Shown piece by piece: positions 30,314 through 42,100 of a stretch of DNA of 64,000 nucleotides; within the stretch, counting starts at the first letter, position 1; every line of letters starts with the position of its first letter. The stretch is from contig JBCAMK010000001.1 in assembly GCA_038503065.1 (NCBI GenBank), positions 3,472,001-3,536,000 on the forward strand, given 5' to 3'. Under the pieces are notes generated by a model that had not been told where the DNA came from, made no database searches, and saw only the letters and a list, made by a program, of their open reading frames with translations. Source of the DNA: Paragyromitra xinjiangensis (lineage: Eukaryota; Ascomycota; Pezizomycetes; Pezizales; Discinaceae). The translations under genes and the position numbers were made by a program.

Positions 30314-32328
30314 TTAACATATTTCATTATGACCAGTATGGAACGATCCAGCTTCTCGTTGTGTTGATATCCACCCTTCATTAGCTAAGATGTTTCGTTT
30401 AGCTTGCTTCAAGGTATCAACGTCTTTACAATGATCGCAAGCAAAATCACATATAGGAATCTTAGACTCGCCGAAGTATTTCGCAATAGCTAAGTGCCGA
30501 CACGTAGAGACGTCCTCGCAGTAGTTAACGAGCTAGTGGGTCTGAGTCAGCAATTTAAAATGCTACCTAATGAATAAGTGATGGATATAAAGTGTTGCAT
30601 ACAGCTTGAAAGCTTTTTACTTTCCCTAAAGCCTCCTCTGTAGGTGGTTGCTTGTTCGTCTCCAAGCTCACGAGATACTTTGTTCGGTCTCGATCTTCCC
30701 TACTGTAGTAAAGGATGCATCTCGATGCCTTTCCATCCCTTCCAGCACGTCCAGCTTCTTGATAATAACCTTCAAAGGACTTTGATATTTGCCAATGGAT
30801 AATAAAACGCACCTATAAAAGTTAGAACAGAACCGAGGCACCTAGCTACCGAATGAAAGGTGTTGATGAGGTTAGCACTTGCGTTCGGCTTATCTATACC
30901 CATCCCAAACGCCGTCGTTGCAACTATTATGTCATACCCAGGTTTGTCAAGCAACCAACATGCGGTTGTATCTTCTTTTTCTTGATCTTTGGTATCCCTA
31001 AGTCTCAGCTTATAAAACTTATAGCTGGTGTGATAAAGGTATTAAACGGAGTGGAAATAAAGGCTTACTTCCAAGTCCTGCATGATATGGTCTGCAGATT
31101 TTAAGTCAGTCAGCAGTAATTTCAAGTGGCTTCCGAATTCCAGTATGGTCAAACCTAGCCCCTATACCGCGGCCTCGAAGAGCCTTTGAAAGATCTTCAC
31201 ATGTTTGCCGGGTTCGACAGTAAATAATTCCTGATACTGCAGTTGACCGCTGAGATTTACCTTTCTCTGAACTTCGTCGCTTGTAAACTCTCGTCAACCA
31301 CGTAATTAAATCGTTGAATATATCGAATGAATCATTCGTATATCTAATCTCATAATGAAGATTATTTCCTTTTGGTAAATATCAGTACCAGTGGGTTTGA
31401 ACAAGAGAGAGATCAAACTTACGGGAGGTGGATAGAAGGAATGTTTTCAAGCTTGGGGAAGGTGGGAGGTGAAGTATCTTATTTATATCCGCTCGCACCC
31501 TTTCAGTAGCGGTTGCGGTTACTGCCATGACTGGAACTGATGGGTACTCTAATTTGAAGAACGAGAGTTGTTTGAACGAGGGCCGAAAATCATGACCCCA
31601 TTCTTCACGGTCAGTGCCTATTAGCTCGATATTAGCTTTTTGGAGTCCTACCTACCCGAAATGCAATGTGCTTCGTCGATAACTATACGACTTAATTCGT
31701 GCTGCTGATATACTATTGCAAGCTTACGCCGAAAGTTCGGGGTCGCACAAAGCTCTGGAGTAACTATGATCAATTAATATATCAGCGCAACCCAGCATTG
31801 AAGGACGTAGGATAGATAAATTTTTAGAATAGAAAATGAGTGCGGACCATACAAAAGGCGAGTCTTCGGATGTCCGCATTCCAGATCAGCCAAAATTTCC
31901 TGTCTTTCTTCGCTAGATATACTGCTGTTCAAGGAAGCTGAGTTGATGCCCGCCTCTCGTAACGCATTCACTTGGTTTGCCTAGGGACGAGGAATGTTGT
32001 CAGAAAAAGTGGAAAAAGCTTTTGGCCCTGATGGATCTGAACTCTCACCATAATGCTGAGAAGTGGCGACACGACAATCGTCAAACCATGCTCTACTACC
32101 ACAGCAGGCATCTGAAAGCATAGTGATTTCCCAAGGCCTGTTGCAGCTTGTAAATAGACATCATGACCTGCTAGAGCAGCCTATTCTGCCTGATCAGCTA
32201 GCTACTCTAGGAACCTAGGTGCTTGATCAAACCTCAATAACTTCCCGCTGGGCAGAGCGAAAGGCTTGTTTCTTGAATATCCGTTTGAGAGTGAAGTCGA
32301 TATCGGGCTTTTTTTTGGTCGCAGACAT
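30314..32328 (-). CDS. Short RecQ-family DNA helicase
   Basis: Ten exons (minus): 32328-32233, 32180-32049, 31980-31848, 31763-31656, 31602-31423, 31368-31155, 31091-31069, 30986-30883, 30812-30603, 30532-30314; 472 aa. Helicase motifs: AATGLGKS (Walker A Lys about 50), [16 protein letters not shown] (about 149-156), [24 protein letters not shown] and [10 protein letters not shown]. The C-terminal RecQ zinc-binding part has CEDVSTCRH and CDFACDHC. It has no HRDC domain or long N-terminus, so it resembles the short fungal RecQ type, not the Sgs1/QDE-3 type. It unwinds 3'-5' DNA in repair and recombination. The intron after GIDKPN starts GCAAGT (GC-AG). The acceptor before exon 8 (CCAAAG) and the donor after exon 3 (GTCCGC) are the least certain junctions. 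Confidence 0.85.
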
Positions 32329-33195
32329 AGTTACCGGCTATCAAGGAGAAGCCTTTTGATTCTAGAAGTAAAGGTGCTTGACCTGGACGCGTCGCTTTAG
32401 AGTTTTAAGCCGCACCATCTTGGCGTTAACTAGGTACTAGTGGTGTTTTGAAGAGCACAGCGAAGTAGGATGAATACATGTATCCATAAAGGGTCTATCC
32501 TGTTTTTGAAAGTGTATTTCGGGAATAAGCTCATTATTAAAATAAAAAAAGAGCACAGCGAAGGTGTCTTGCGGCAGCCAAACTCACTGACATCAATCTG
32601 CATCCACTCGCAACCAGACCGAGCTACCCGAGTATTTCGAGAAGCTTTACCCTAGAAAGTATTTGCGACATATCCCGGTTTCGGGTTACCATAGGTATGT
32701 ATCTAAGGCTAAGAAGGGACTCGTGGTGTCCGCAAGCCAATCTTTATCCCAGGAGTGTTATCTCTCAATAATATAGGTATAAGAATTGAAAATGATAGCT
32801 TAGGAAGCAAAAGCAGCCTGGCCTATCATCTTGCGTAACGAAGGCTGTCTGCTACGTGCCATGTTATAGGTTGTATTAGCCAGTGTGCCAGCTCACCACG
32901 ACTCGCTACCTGCTAGGTAGGTATTGCCCCAAAAGTCCAGTAAACCACCTGGAGCAACACTCCACCTACAGCCCCTCCCCCTCTCTTGTAGATTTTATTT
33001 ACTCTTCTCTCTTCTCTCTTCTCTAATCTCCCTTCGAACTTGCTCTTCCGTGGCCTGAAATTACCCGATCCAAGATCTATCTAGTAGCAGTTCTCATTGT
33101 TTAAGCTACAGATACTTGGCATTACGTCGTCGCCATCGATCGTTTCAGCCATCAACTCGTCCTGAACAATTCTTCTCCCTTGGTTGGGGATTGCA
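32329..33195. promoter_or_regulatory. Divergent intergenic region recQ/Tag1-like
   Basis: 867 bp between two outward-facing starts. A pyrimidine run of TCTC repeats (about 33002-33030), common in fungal promoters, lies before the plus-strand gene. No further gene is seen. Confidence 0.5.
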
Positions 33196-36088
33196 ATGCC
33201 TTCGCCAAATCTGGCTGGCGCACGCTCACAATCAACACCCGAATATTCTCCACTGCTGCGAACTGGTTCTTCTACTCCTTGTCCCGCGCACGATGATGCT
33301 CCCCCATCTTGCCCAGTACATAGCTCCTCGTTGAGAACCTCACTCCTATTGTCAAAGCCATCTAGCGTGTCGCAGAAATCAATCTCCGAAGAAACTCCAC
33401 TTCTTCAAGCTGGCTCCTTGATTGATCCTCCTTCGTACAATGGCTCTTCTCCAACTTGTCCAATCCATACCTCTCCACAACCACCGCCACCACCACCACC
33501 ACCTCCTCCTCCTCCTCCTCCGCTTTCGTCTTCGACTCCTCGGAGGTGGTCAAGCATAATCGCTTTGGTGCTTCTCTGCACCAGTGTTGTTGGCATACTA
33601 TCAATCGGATTCTTAGCTCCCGCAGCGGCCGCGCAGTACGCTAAAGAAGCCGTCATCCTTGATGTTACCAGTCTCTCCATCGAGTCATTTACCCACCGCG
33701 GAGTGCGAACTCGGATCCAAGCAAGTGTAATCGTAGATGCTAGCCAGGTCAAGAACGGCGCCGTCCGGGCATTCGGCAGAGTAGGAACATGGTTGGTGCG
33801 CAAAGTCTCGACCAAGGAGTCAATGGTACACATTTACCTTCCTGACTACAGCGACGACCTTTTGGGAACAGCGACTGCTCCCGCTATTGCCATAGATATA
33901 CAAAATGGTCATATCACATTGGTAGACTTTGTCTCTGAAGTCGAGGCAGGCTCCCTTGATGCCGTCCGGAGAGTGGCCAACGATTACTTGAATGGAGAAT
34001 TGGGATTAATACGAGTACGTGGGGAGGCCGATATTGCTTTGAAATCGGGTCTCCTCAGCTTTGGGACACAGAAGATATATGAGGAGATGGCCTTTGAAGG
34101 TTCTAAATACAAAAAATGACCGGTTCCCGAGAAATAGACTGACTTCTTCTTTTCATATCAGAAATTCCATCTTTGCCCAATTTTCAAGTTAACCGATTGA
34201 ACTTCAGAGAGGCAACCTCCCCGGAACAAAAAGCACTAAATGCCAATGTTTCTATTACAATAGAAAACCCATTTCCCTTGGATTTTGAGATACCTTCATT
34301 GTCTTTTACGGTACTCCTTCCAGGTTGTGAGGCACACGACCTGGTCTTCGTAGCTATTGCCGAGACATCACATCTTTTCGTCAGACCCAAAACCGACATC
34401 GATCTGGATATCTCGGCTGTTATTCAGAATCTTCCCGATAGCTTTATCAACGCGTGTCCAAAATCCCAAACATCCCCTATGGATAACTTCCTCGGGGGTT
34501 ATCTTCATGGCAATGTTACCACCGTATATGTTCGAGGCACCAGCACCCCAGGGTCAAACGTACCTAAGTGGTTAATGGAATTTCTCCAGAGCGTTACATT
34601 CCCTGTTCCATTTCCAGGACAAGCGTTTGATAACGTTATAAAATCATTCAGTCTATCAAATGTTAAATTTCGACTTCCAGTCCCAGAAGCTAAACCCGGC
34701 TCCCCCGAATCGTCTCCGCGACTGAGCGCATCTGTGGGGGCAGTGGTTCGACTTCCGAAAGAAATTAATTTCCCGATAGATGTCAGACGTCTCCGAGCAG
34801 TGGCAGATGTTTCATACGAAGGCGAAAAATTTGGTACTCTGGATTTACAGAAATGGATGCCGGCAAATTCCTCGCGTTCCGATGACGAGAAATATCTTCA
34901 GATCCATGCGGTGGTCGATGATGCGCCACTGGATGTGACGGACTATGATGTGTTCGAGAGAGTGGTAGGAAAGCTTGTATTCGGAGGCGGAGAGCCTGTT
35001 AACCTTGGTATTAAAGGCGACGCGGATGTCGACGTTAAGACCAACTTGGGGGAGTTTATCATTAGTAAGATACTAGCTGTTGGAAATATCACCATTGATG
35101 CCTTTCCGGGGGTTGGGTGTTTGCCATCACCAAAAGTGAATGAGGTGGTTATTGTAGACACCACACCACAGTCGGTCACTCTTCAAATCGGTCTTAGCAT
35201 CAACAATCCTACACCTTGGGAAGCTGTGGTTCCTTACATGAATGTCAATATCACACATAACAATATGGTATTGGGCAACGCTAGCATTTCCAACGTGCAT
35301 GTTTTACCCGGAAATAATAATGTTAGCGTGTGGGCAGTTTGGGACCCTCGCACTCATGGAGGTGCCAAAGCTGAAGAGACCGGGGCTGAGCTCATTGGCA
35401 AATATGTTTCTGGTAAGAATCGTCCGCTAAATTCATTCCTCTGTACGAACTTCACAGCTGATGGTTGTATCTTCCTTAGGTCGTAACACTACACTTACTA
35501 TCCGTCCACACGCAGGAAGTTTACCTTCTTTACCTTTATTATCACGTGCTCTTGCCGATTTTGAAGTCACAATTCCAACTCCTCGACTTGGAAAAATCGA
35601 TGACCCAGATGATGACACATCACGTTTCATAGAGTCAGCAACTGTAAGCACCTAAGTAGCGCGCCCATGACTATTTTTAGGACATCAAAACTGTCCCTTA
35701 GAGGTTAAAGCACATACTAACATAACCACTTCTCCAGATGCATTTCTTCACTTCCACCGCCGATTTTATCGTCAGAAACCCGCTAGCTAATGATAAGATC
35801 ATAGTCAATAAGGTTAATGGAACTGCAAAATACAACGGCAGCGATCTAGGAACGATACTATATGAATGGCCATTTGAAATTAGGCCGGGGAAGAAAGGGA
35901 AGACCCTAACACCGAGGTTGCCGGTGGATTGGAGCCTGGATAGTGTCGGATACGAGGCAATGAGAAGGGCATTTGGCAGAGAATTAAAGGTGCACGCAGA
36001 GGCTTTGTGCTTGATCGGGATTGGAAAGTTCGAAATAGAATTGTTCTATAACTCGAGCAAACCGATAGGAGCGCGTATCCGATTTTAG
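33196..36088 (+). CDS. Tag1/DUF3712-like vacuolar membrane protein
   Basis: Exons 33196-34099, 34162-35412, 35480-35643 and 35738-36088 give 889 aa. The cytosolic N-terminus (about 1-115) is Ser/Pro-rich with acidic dileucine-type motifs (EYSPLL, EETPLL) and a run of about 14 Pro. One membrane span follows (about 119-140, IIALVLLCTSVVGILSIGFL). The remainder is a long lumenal part made of repeated LEA2/DUF3712-like beta modules (for example QNGHITLVDF, LSFTVLLPG, VTLQIGLSINNPTPWEAVVP, with NIT/NVT glycosylation sites). This is the layout of yeast Tag1 (YLR173W), a vacuolar protein in autophagy termination. Family membership comes from the layout and motif style; function here is inferred. The last intron has a perfect TACTAAC branch site. 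Confidence 0.75.
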
Positions 36089-37040
36089 GAATATATTGTG
36101 GGAAGATCCAAATATTACGACTTTTCTGTATATTATTTTAATTATTTCATCATAAACATCAATCTTGGAGAAAGTATTTATCGTACCTATTTGTGCACAA
36201 ACTCCACGAACCTGTCACTTCGCCCCAGCCAGGAAGGTTATACCCCACCCTCCTAGATGGGCCGAAGACATGAATTGTGTCTTGAGCTCAACTAAATAGA
36301 TACCTAATCTACCTAACCCGGACCGCAACGATTTTTCTACTTTAGGTAATGATAATAGGACCTTATTCTACAGTCACCGCCCCGTTTGTTATAACTGAAA
36401 CGACATGGCACGAACTAACTTCCGCCCACGCCTTCTTATCCCAGCCGTAAGTACTCACTATCGAAGCTCGTTGGCTGTGAATGCACGGGAGCTAATCTCT
36501 ACCCTAATACTTATTTCCGATCTCCAGTTCAGTGCGGACCATGCTGCTCCAGTCTTTTAAACCGTAATAGACACCACGTCACGGCTTTCTGAGTTTCAAA
36601 GCCACTCAAATGCCCTCCTAGACTACCCACCAAGGATGTGTGAATGAGCTACTGGGCAAGGCAAGGAAGTAGCCGCATGACAGCGCGAGTAAAGGTCAGG
36701 GTCCTGGTGACATCATGAAATATCACTCGATTGCCATCCGGCCGCCGCCTTGTAACGCATGGGTTTCGTTTTGTATATTACAAAAACACTTTTGCCTAAG
36801 CAAACATGTTCCCATATATACCACGCTTGGGACCTCAAGTGGAGAACACCTCATGGAGATACTAAGGCTGTGCGCTTGTAGTATGTGTTCGGCATCATTT
36901 TCCGTCTGCTCTTCTTATATTTGCTTCTGTTCTTATTTCTCTTGGCATACAGCAGCTTTTGTTTCGCTTTCATCAGGATGGAAAACAATGCACGGACTAC
37001 ATTTAGTATTGTACATGTATATTCTGAGGGTGTAGAAAGC
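36089..37040. other. Intergenic between convergent genes
   Basis: 3' flanks of the Tag1-like gene and ilv6. Small frames only; nothing recognised. Confidence 0.5.
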
Positions 37041-38193
37041 TTAGCCAGGAGGTAGGGAGCTGGCATCCACAAGATCTCCGGGGTCCTTTGAATCGAGTTC
37101 CTCCGAGTTTGAGTGTAAGGGGGAGCGGGGGAGCGCCATTAGTCCTGAATTAAGCGGGTTATTAGTAGCTAGGTAACCGGGGTGCCGTGGTAGGCGGAAT
37201 TGATAGAAGGAAGAATGAGTGAAATTGATGCATACCGGTTCTGGCGGACTCGAGAATGCCAAAGGGAGCGATGAGTCTCATGAAGGCATCAATCCTGGAA
37301 GGTTTTGCAGCACTGGAGTAATTTTAGTGATTAGTTTAGGATTGTGTTTCTGGTTGGCGTAGGTGCAAGACTGACAGTTCAACAATACAATTATTTTCAG
37401 ATATATCGGAGATCTTGCCTCCAAACTGATGGGTCAATTGAGTGATCGCCTGGAGATGTTGGTGTTTGTGTCTTAGTGCCTGCGAAATGGGAAGTTTTGA
37501 GGGATGATAGTCGCTATCCATAGTTAAATTTAGAGGCTTCCCAGAACCAGCATCTTCACTTTCTGCTGTAATCTCTCGATGATGAGCTAAAAGTTCTTCA
37601 AAGTATTCCGGGCCAAGGATGGAAATTTTTGCAAGCAGAAGCTCTCGTTGGACGAGGGGCGCAGCTGTGTAGTCGAGGACAGCCCAAACGGGTACAAGAT
37701 CTTCTAGTTGCCGCCTGGCTTGCTCAACGACGCCATCGAGACCGCTGAGAACGATTGTCATACGGGACAAGTCGGGGACCTCAGTATTACAAACAACAAG
37801 CGAGTCAATGTTGAAGCCACGGGCAGCAAGAATTCCAGAGACACGAGACAGAACTCCGGGCTCATTCTGGACAAGACAGTTGAGAACATGCCGTTTCGGT
37901 GGAGAGGTTGAGGGAATAGGGGTCTCGTAGAGAATGGAGGATACAGCAGCCGAGGCGGACCAAGCGGGGGGTTCAGCGGTTGGGAGGGGATTGATGCGAC
38001 GGTGAAGAGCCTTGTAAGCAAGGGCGGATGTGGACGAGCCGTAACTAGAGGAGGTGGAAGAAGACGACGAAGAACTGCGAACTCTTATAGAGAGGCAGCG
38101 AGGAACAACATTTCTTGATCTAGCCAAGATTGTTGAGGGGTGAACGGCGCGAAAAGCAATGGCAGCCATTGAGGAGGAGGAGGAGCAGACCAT
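37041..38193 (-). CDS. ilv6: Acetolactate synthase regulatory (small) subunit
   Basis: Exons (minus) 38193-37376, 37312-37236 and 37144-37041 give 332 aa. The first ~65 residues are Ser/Arg-rich, a mitochondrial presequence; M1 (38193) or M9 (38169) could start it. The ACT domain starts at about residue 86 (HVLNCLVQNEPGVLSRVSGI, RGFNIDSLVV). The second domain includes RELLLAKISILG and QALRHKHQHLQAITQL, and the C-terminus has SRIDAFMRLIAPFGI. It activates the catalytic subunit Ilv2 and gives valine feedback in branched-chain amino-acid synthesis. The first donor (GTCAGT) sits inside the conserved CIVEL block; the alternative reading leaves a different frame with no homology. Confidence 0.92.
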
Positions 38194-38291
38194 TATAGAA
38201 AGAGGAAGGGGGGCCAGTGATAAGAGATGAAATTTTGAGAGGGTGGGGGGACTGCCAAGACGGAGAAAAAGTAGACTGTATAACCTACATG

Positions 38292-38510
38292 TACTTCGGG
38301 GGTGGGGAAAAGTCTCACACTAGGTGACCGTACTGGCAGTGCGAAACTTGACCGCCAACCCAACTCAAGACTTAAAACTTTACAGAAAGTAGAGATAGAG
38401 AAAATTAAGGGCTACTCAACGAAAGAAGAGCCCCAGAGTGTTGAAGGTGAAGGGAAGAACCGCCGCTAGCACCGCCACCTGGTGACAGGCTTTCCCCTAC
38501 ACCCGTAGTA
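38292..38510. mobile_element. MITE copy 2 (family shared with 21962-22202)
   Basis: 219 bp with TIRs 'cttcgggggtggggaaaagt' / 'ctttcccctacacccgtag' and TA on both sides. Internal words are shared with copy 1. It sits about 100 bp upstream of the ilv6 start. Confidence 0.8.
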
Positions 38511-38634
38511 CATGTACATCTATGTAAAATAAAGAAGAGGCAGAAACTTGGGGTTACCCTGCTACACTGGGAACCCCAAGGCACCAACAGTGACCCACAC
38601 GTAATTGATCCCAAGCAATATATCATGGGGATGA

Positions 38635-38720
38635 GGTTGAGAAGCCAAAATATGATGAGCTTTGAACATAACGAGCAAAGCGAGCGAAGTGAGAGGTGAG
38701 GAATATTTTGCTTCTCAACC
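38635..38720. repeat. Foldback repeat, 18-bp arms
   Basis: ggttgagaagccaaaatat (38635-38653) pairs with atattttgcttctcaacc (38703-38720), one extra base in the left arm. Confidence 0.7.
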
Positions 38721-38872
38721 AAGTGGACTTTTAACTGGCTTGGTGTGTTGGCCAGCATAGGTGGGAGAGTCATGAACCAATATACCTTTGCTGTCAAATC
38801 CACCCTCCTACTACATGTACCTTCCCCTACTAACACCCCTGGTGTACTACTGGTATACATCTATACTCATGT

Positions 38873-38967
38873 CGCCAGAATTAATGTGAGTCACGTGATA
38901 GATTTGACCAATCAAAAACCGAATCCTCCGCTTGTTGGTCAGCCCTTGGCTGACATTAATTCTGGCG
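38873..38967. repeat. Foldback repeat, perfect 15-bp arms
   Basis: cgccagaattaatgt (38873-38887) and its exact reverse complement (38953-38967) enclose about 65 bp. A small MITE is likely. Confidence 0.75.
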
Positions 38968-38995
38968 GCATGGAGTGTGTGGCTTTCTATGTGAC

Positions 38996-39210
38996 GATAC
39001 CGTAGAAGCTGGATAAATACAGACCGTTGCCAAGAGGTAGCGTCTGGAATACTATACCAATTAAAGAGAAGAGTATACGAGTTGGGACAGCCTCAGCTGA
39101 GCTGTCTCCCTCCTTGTGTATTAGTTTTGTGTTATAAATCACCTAGAGAGGTATAGCATAGTAAGCCCCCTCTTGGCAACGGTCTGTATCTATCCAGCTT
39201 CTACGGTATC
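38996..39210. mobile_element. Inverted-repeat element, 41-bp arms
   Basis: gataccgtagaagctggata opens the left arm (38996-39036). The right arm (39170-39210) is its reverse complement with one mismatch. Outside it, 'gtgtggcttt' and 'aaagccacac' continue the symmetry to about 38979 and 39240. No coding capacity. Confidence 0.8.
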
Positions 39211-39589
39211 TGTGTGCTATTCCGTAGCATACAAAGCCACACCCCCTTGTTTTCCGGTTCAAGTACTCCAGGTACAGAAACAGCTGGGTCATATTGCCCC
39301 TGGCTAGCACTTGTGGAGAAACAAAGTTGTCAAGCCCCTCCCTATGCGGTTAGAAAAGAGACAGGTTACCCAAGAGAAGTATCGACGACTTTAGCGGCTA
39401 GCGTCAACCCAAAGAATGGGATTTCTGACTTTCATCTTTCACGTTCTTTCCATCTCCTCCTCCCTCTTCCATCCTCCCTCTTTAGCTCAACCCAACCCCA
39501 ACCCTACCGCCTCGCTTGTCAAACAATTCCTCGACTCTCGTACATCGCTTATCTTCATCCTCCTTCTCCATCGTATACTCACGACATAC

Positions 39590-39720
39590 ACATAGCATAC
39601 ATAACAGACATAACAGACATACACACATACACATATACACCTCACGCATACACTACACATACACATACACGCACGCACGCACACACACACCCAAACACAC
39701 GCACCGCGCACATACGTTCA
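39590..39720 (+). repeat. CA/ACAT-rich microsatellite upstream of the KH gene
   Basis: Imperfect (ACAT), (AC) and (GCAC) repeats ending about 110 bp before the ATG at 39830, probably in the promoter or 5' UTR. Frames that read through it are repeat artefacts. Confidence 0.75.
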
Positions 39721-39829
39721 TCCACCCATAGACGCACTCACACTTACACTCACACAAGGATCCACTATCTTCCTCGCTTGACAAAATCGCGTTTCCCACC
39801 CAATTTGAGAACCCCAAACGCTAGCCTTA

Positions 39830-42100
39830 ATGACGGACGACTCTCCAGACCGCAGAAAGAGAAGCAAGTGGGATGAAACCGAGAGGACTAGCTCGAGCAG
39901 AGACAGACTCAGCCACCACCGAGACCACCGGCAGGAAGAGAGAGAAAAGTCTGTGAGCAGCCGCGGCGGGTCTCGTTGGGATGACCGTCGTTCCCGCTCT
40001 CCAGCTTCCACCAACCCTTACGCTTCTCGCCGAGAAGAGCGTAGAGATGATCGTCGGAGAAGTCGCAGTCCTCCGCCTGTTGCTCGCTCTACTGGAAGCC
40101 CTGGTATCGAGCCCCCCGTAAAACTTGACCCTGCTGCTGCTGCTGGTAGGTCCCCTCAAAAAAGAAAGAAAAATGCATTTCTTGACCGGAGCCTTGACTA
40201 TTTGCTGACGTGGAATTAGCTGCTGCGGCTGCCCGAATCAATGCATCTATTCAAGCCAAACGAGGCATCCAACATGTCGACGTTCCTCCCATCAAATCTG
40301 TGAGTACCAGCTACATAGGCATATCACTTCTGGTGAATTTAGTGGGCTAACTGCATACGTTTTTCCTCTCAACAGCAAAATGCCGGAAAATCTTCCAGTC
40401 CTCCTAGCACAACAACATTCAACAGTGATATGTATATTGCCGATGGAGATTACATCAAGGATATTGAGGTTAATGACTTGCGCAATCGTTATACGCTGAC
40501 TAAGGGTGCTACTCAGAAAATGGTAACATTGATCCTCTCCCAGGCTGCGCATTGACTTCATTGACTATCTTCTCACCCTCCCTCTCTCTCTTTCTCGGTA
40601 TCTCGACTCATATATGTGGTGGGAATGAAGTTCCACTTATGTATAACCCAGCTTGTTGGGGGAAGTACGCGAAGCTGAAACAAGAAATACGCAAAATAGT
40701 TTTGTGTAAACCCTTTGGTGTCTTGCCGCTGACTCTCATCCGTGCCTGTTTAGATTAAAGAAGAGACTGGCGCGGGTACGACACACTGCCCTTATTAAAA
40801 TCTTTGCTTTGTTTAGACTTATTTTGCTCATTTGTTTTGTATTCAAGATGTCACTACCCGCGGCGCGTACTATCCAGATAAAACTATGGCCACGCCACAG
40901 GTATGCTAGCATGTTCCCTCAATTATCCTCCATTGGACTAATTGTGTCACTCGTTTAGAACCCACCTCTCTACCTTCACATCACTAGCACGACAAAGGAA
41001 GGCTTGGAAAAGGCAGTGAGCAAGATTGAAGAGTTAATGAAACAAGACCTTCCTAATCTGGTTGATGAACGCCGGTTCAAAAGAAGAGAGCCACCAGAAC
41101 CGGTCGAACGTGATGAATATGGGAGGGTGAGTTTTGAAAGCCCTTTATGCCGTGGAGAGTGTCATGTTTACATTTAGTAAAAGCGCAAATGGCCTGAAGA
41201 AAGAATTCCTGTCGATTTGGAACCCATCCCTGGATTTAACTTGCGTGCGGCTGTCGTTGGTCATGGTGGACAGTATGTCAAGCATATCCAACAGGAAACT
41301 CGCTGTCGCGTACAGATCAAAGGCCGTGGATCCGGGTTCATGGAACATGGTCTAGGCCATGAGAGTGATGAGCCGCTCTATCTGCATGTGACGTAAGAAT
41401 CATAGAGAAACTACGCATTGAAGGAGTGTTGCTAATCCTAGGTAGCGGACCCGACCCTCGAGAGGTGCAGAACGCCAAGGGGCTCTGCGAGGATCTTTTG
41501 ACAGCTGTAAAACAGCAATATGAAGAACACAAAAGTCAGCCGCAACCAGCCCGATTTCCTGGTTATGGGGGCAACAACGCTCATGTCTATGTCCCATCTA
41601 TGCCAAACGGCCAAGGCCAAGGTCAAGGTCAAGGCCAGAGCCAGAGTCAAGGGCAAGGGCATGGTCATGGTCACGGCCACCCCCACAGCCACAACCATAG
41701 CCATAACCATGGCCAAGGCCAATCGGCATCCCCTCCTCCAGCTCAGCCATCACCCACGACAGGAGCGCCAGGAGCACCAGCCACGCCAGGGGCAGCTAAC
41801 CCTTATGCCGCCTATTATGGAGGGGCTGATCCTTACGCCGCATATGGAGGCTATCAAGCGTACATGCAGTATTGTAAGTAGCTCTTGTTCTGCCATTTGG
41901 GTCGTACTAATGTATTTTGGGCCAAAGACCAAGCCTATTATGCCCAACAGCAACCACAAGCTCCTGGGGCCTCGCCCTATCAAACCATGGCTTCTGCAAG
42001 TTCGCCACCACCACCTCCACCAGCTAGCAATCCTCCACCTCCTCCGCCTCCGCCTCCGCCTCCCCCATCTTACAGCGCTACAAGACCTCCTGGTGTTTAA
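39830..42100 (+). CDS. KHDC4/BLOM7-like KH-domain RNA-binding protein
   Basis: Nine exons: 39830-40145, 40220-40299, 40376-40522, 40754-40775, 40848-40900, 40959-41126, 41184-41392, 41446-41873, 41928-42100; 531 aa. The N-terminus (1-130) is Arg/Ser/Asp-rich, like splicing factors. Two KH modules follow: RNRYTLTKGATQKMIKEETG..VTTRGAYYPD, then EPIPGFNLRAAVVGHGGQYVKHI with the GHGG loop and RVQIKGRGSGF. The C-terminus is QG and HGH repeats, GGADPYAAYGGY, and a polyproline run. The KHDC4 family works in pre-mRNA splicing and 3' splice site choice. Exon 4 is only 22 nt. The introns ending at 41183 and 41445 each have a second, upstream AG that would add an in-frame stop. Confidence 0.87.

Noticed and set aside
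39214..39876. 220-codon plus frame rich in His and Thr
   Set aside because: Reads through the CA/ACAT microsatellite before the KH gene; repeat artefact.
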